From the NCBI RefSeq assembly GCF_000524195.1, contig NW_020170384.1:2345145-2409144 (forward strand): a DNA stretch of 64,000 bases, given 5' to 3'. The position numbers and the translations under genes are program-made. Below the pieces are notes generated by a model. The model did no database searches. It was given only the letters and a program-made list of their open reading frames with translations, and had not been told where the DNA came from. Source of the DNA: Echinococcus granulosus (taxonomy: Eukaryota; Platyhelminthes; Cestoda; Cyclophyllidea; Taeniidae). Numbering within the stretch: position 1 is the first letter of the stretch; each line of letters starts with the position of its first letter. This document shows positions 63,052 through 64,000 of this stretch, piece by piece.

Positions 63052-63057
63052 TTTATT
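63052..63057 (-). terminator. Candidate AATAAA poly(A) signal of a minus-strand gene
   Basis: AATAAA on the minus strand, 31 nt beyond the stop codon of the open stretch 63088-63307. Together with the ASX-like signal this implies two convergent 3' ends about 300 bp apart. Confidence 0.4.
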
Positions 63058-63087
63058 CTTGCAGCGTGGATAACAACAGAATTGCAT

Positions 63088-63307
63088 CTACTTCAGTGAA
63101 TCTTCGTTGTTGGTGCTGTGGTCTCTGGTAATCATTTGACGCACCGAAAAACAGTCTGGAAGTGGGGTTGGAGGACTGCACAACTCCGTGACAGGTATGG
63201 TAGGTAAACCAACAGTTAAAACGAATATTTCCACTTGATGGACTCCTCTCCCAAGGAGTCCACTTCGGGGTTCTCGTGGTCTTTCTTCAGCCTCGGCCGT
63301 CACGAGT
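63088..63307 (-). CDS. Candidate 3'-terminal exon, function unknown
   Basis: An open stretch that starts after a good acceptor on the minus strand (TTACTATTCACAG) and runs about 72 codons to a TAG at 63088-63090. AATAAA follows 31 nt later. The predicted tail contains RPREPRSGLLG and ends in NEDSLK. No family is recognised. The arrangement of acceptor, open frame, stop and close poly(A) signal is what a short cestode terminal exon would show, but a chance frame in intergenic DNA remains possible. Confidence 0.35.
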
Positions 63308-63617
63308 CTGTGAATAGTAATCAATTGTAGGGTGGAAACGACGTATCCACATCACTATAGGAGTTAGGACTCCTAAATATTGCGTGTTCTGTCACGCGAA
63401 CTGTTTCGCAGAGGGATCTGTGTGGGGAGGAGTACTGCCCACGTCTAGACAAATTTTGAAAGCAAGCATATTTCATGTGTTAACCATTTTTAGTTGGAAT
63501 CCTTGCCCAGAAACCTTTTCCGATTCCTTTAAACCTGGTCGCTCACTACCGATAGCTCTTTTGCATAATTCAGAATTGGGATGGTTCCCTTAGCCCTTCT
63601 GTTCTGAATCTGAAGAT

Positions 63618-63902
63618 TCAGCCATATGCAATAGATTTCTTCCTTCTGTTATTGACGTCCTTTTGGACTTCGTTTGCCAACACCACCATCAAGTCTCTGA
63701 AGACGGAATAGGGTATATGAGTCGGCAATTGGATAGAGGTTGGGAGGTCGTCGTCGACCCGCTCCATGGGATCGAAGTGGTTGCTCATGTAGTCAAGCGA
63801 AATAAATGCCGCACCACCAAAGAACGGTGTAGCCAGGACGGTTGGGTGACCTCGTTGAAGTGGTACCACATAGACCGCAATGGAGGCGGATCTATGTGTC
63901 AA
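63618..63902 (-). CDS. Candidate coding exon of a minus-strand gene, function unknown
   Basis: About 94 codons are open to a TGA at 63618-63620. The translation reads like a folded protein rather than low complexity: TPFFGGAAFISLDYMSNHF, then an acidic VDDDLP, then YSVFRDLMVVLANEVQKD, and a basic tail NNRRKKS. An acceptor-like CATTGACACATAG lies at its upstream edge, in which case earlier exons would be beyond 64 kb. I do not recognise the family. The plus strand is also open across most of it, which lowers confidence. It may belong to the same gene as 63088-63307, but I could not place a convincing donor between them. Confidence 0.4.
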   Translation of the reverse strand: MTHRSASIAVYVVPLQRGHPTVLATPFFGGAAFISLDYMSNHFDPMERVDDDLPTSIQLPTHIPYSVFRDLMVVLANEVQKDVNNRRKKSIAYG

Positions 63903-64000
63903 TGTTTACGCAAGGCGACACGACATTCGATCGGTAGCTTACGCTTATGAAGCATCACAACCGCAACCACCACCATCAGTGGTTACCCTCTGAATGGTTC

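Noticed and set aside
63663..63950. 95-codon plus-strand frame at the right edge, as a further ASX exon
   Set aside because: ASX-like already ends at 62450 with a poly(A) signal. The translation has no PHD-type Cys pattern and overlaps the more protein-like minus frame.
1..64000. CRISPR arrays, operons, riboswitches, phage or bacterial mobile elements
   Set aside because: The window is eukaryotic nuclear DNA with spliced genes. No regularly spaced repeats or bacterial gene signatures were seen.

Overview
This window looks like nuclear DNA of a parasitic flatworm, most probably a tapeworm (taeniid-like). The evidence is spliced protein-coding genes of animal type, two introns of only 36 and 37 nt (an intron size I recall as typical of cestodes), very short untranslated regions, a possible trans-splice acceptor, moderate GC, and many short simple repeats. 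The genus cannot be fixed from the sequence alone.

Layout. (1) At the left edge, on the minus strand, lies the first coding exon of a RUNX-family transcription factor (1498-1807), which carries the first two thirds of the Runt domain. The rest of the gene lies beyond position 1. (2) From about 1.8 to 50.6 kb I find no gene I can support. This long stretch, upstream of a developmental regulator, holds simple repeats, G-rich tracts and the remains of one repeat family. (3) That family is the most notable structure in the window. It is about 1 kb long, non-coding, and bounded by direct terminal repeats of about 150-205 bp that start TG and end CA. Five paired copies are at 14.3-15.3, 20.8-21.8, 25.6-26.7, 27.9-29.0 and 30.7-31.7 kb, in both orientations. 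Lone or partial terminal repeats are at 22.6, 24.4, 29.8 and 38.4 kb. It resembles an old terminal-repeat retrotransposon in miniature (TRIM) family. (4) At 50.8-55.7 kb on the minus strand is a complete eight-exon EIF2S3 gene, encoding translation initiation factor eIF2 gamma (462 aa). (5) Starting head-to-head with it, 674 bp away, is a six-exon gene at 56.4-62.45 kb on the plus strand. It encodes an 892-aa Additional-sex-combs-like protein with a DEUBAD/ASXH domain. (6) At the far right, a minus-strand poly(A) signal and two open, protein-like stretches suggest the 3' end of a convergent gene whose body lies beyond 64 kb.

The genes do not form a pathway. EIF2S3 is a housekeeping translation factor. 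RUNX and ASX-like are nuclear developmental and chromatin regulators. Exon boundaries for EIF2S3 and ASX-like were assigned by hand from splice signals, reading phase and remembered family sequence. All phases close correctly, but no transcript data were available.
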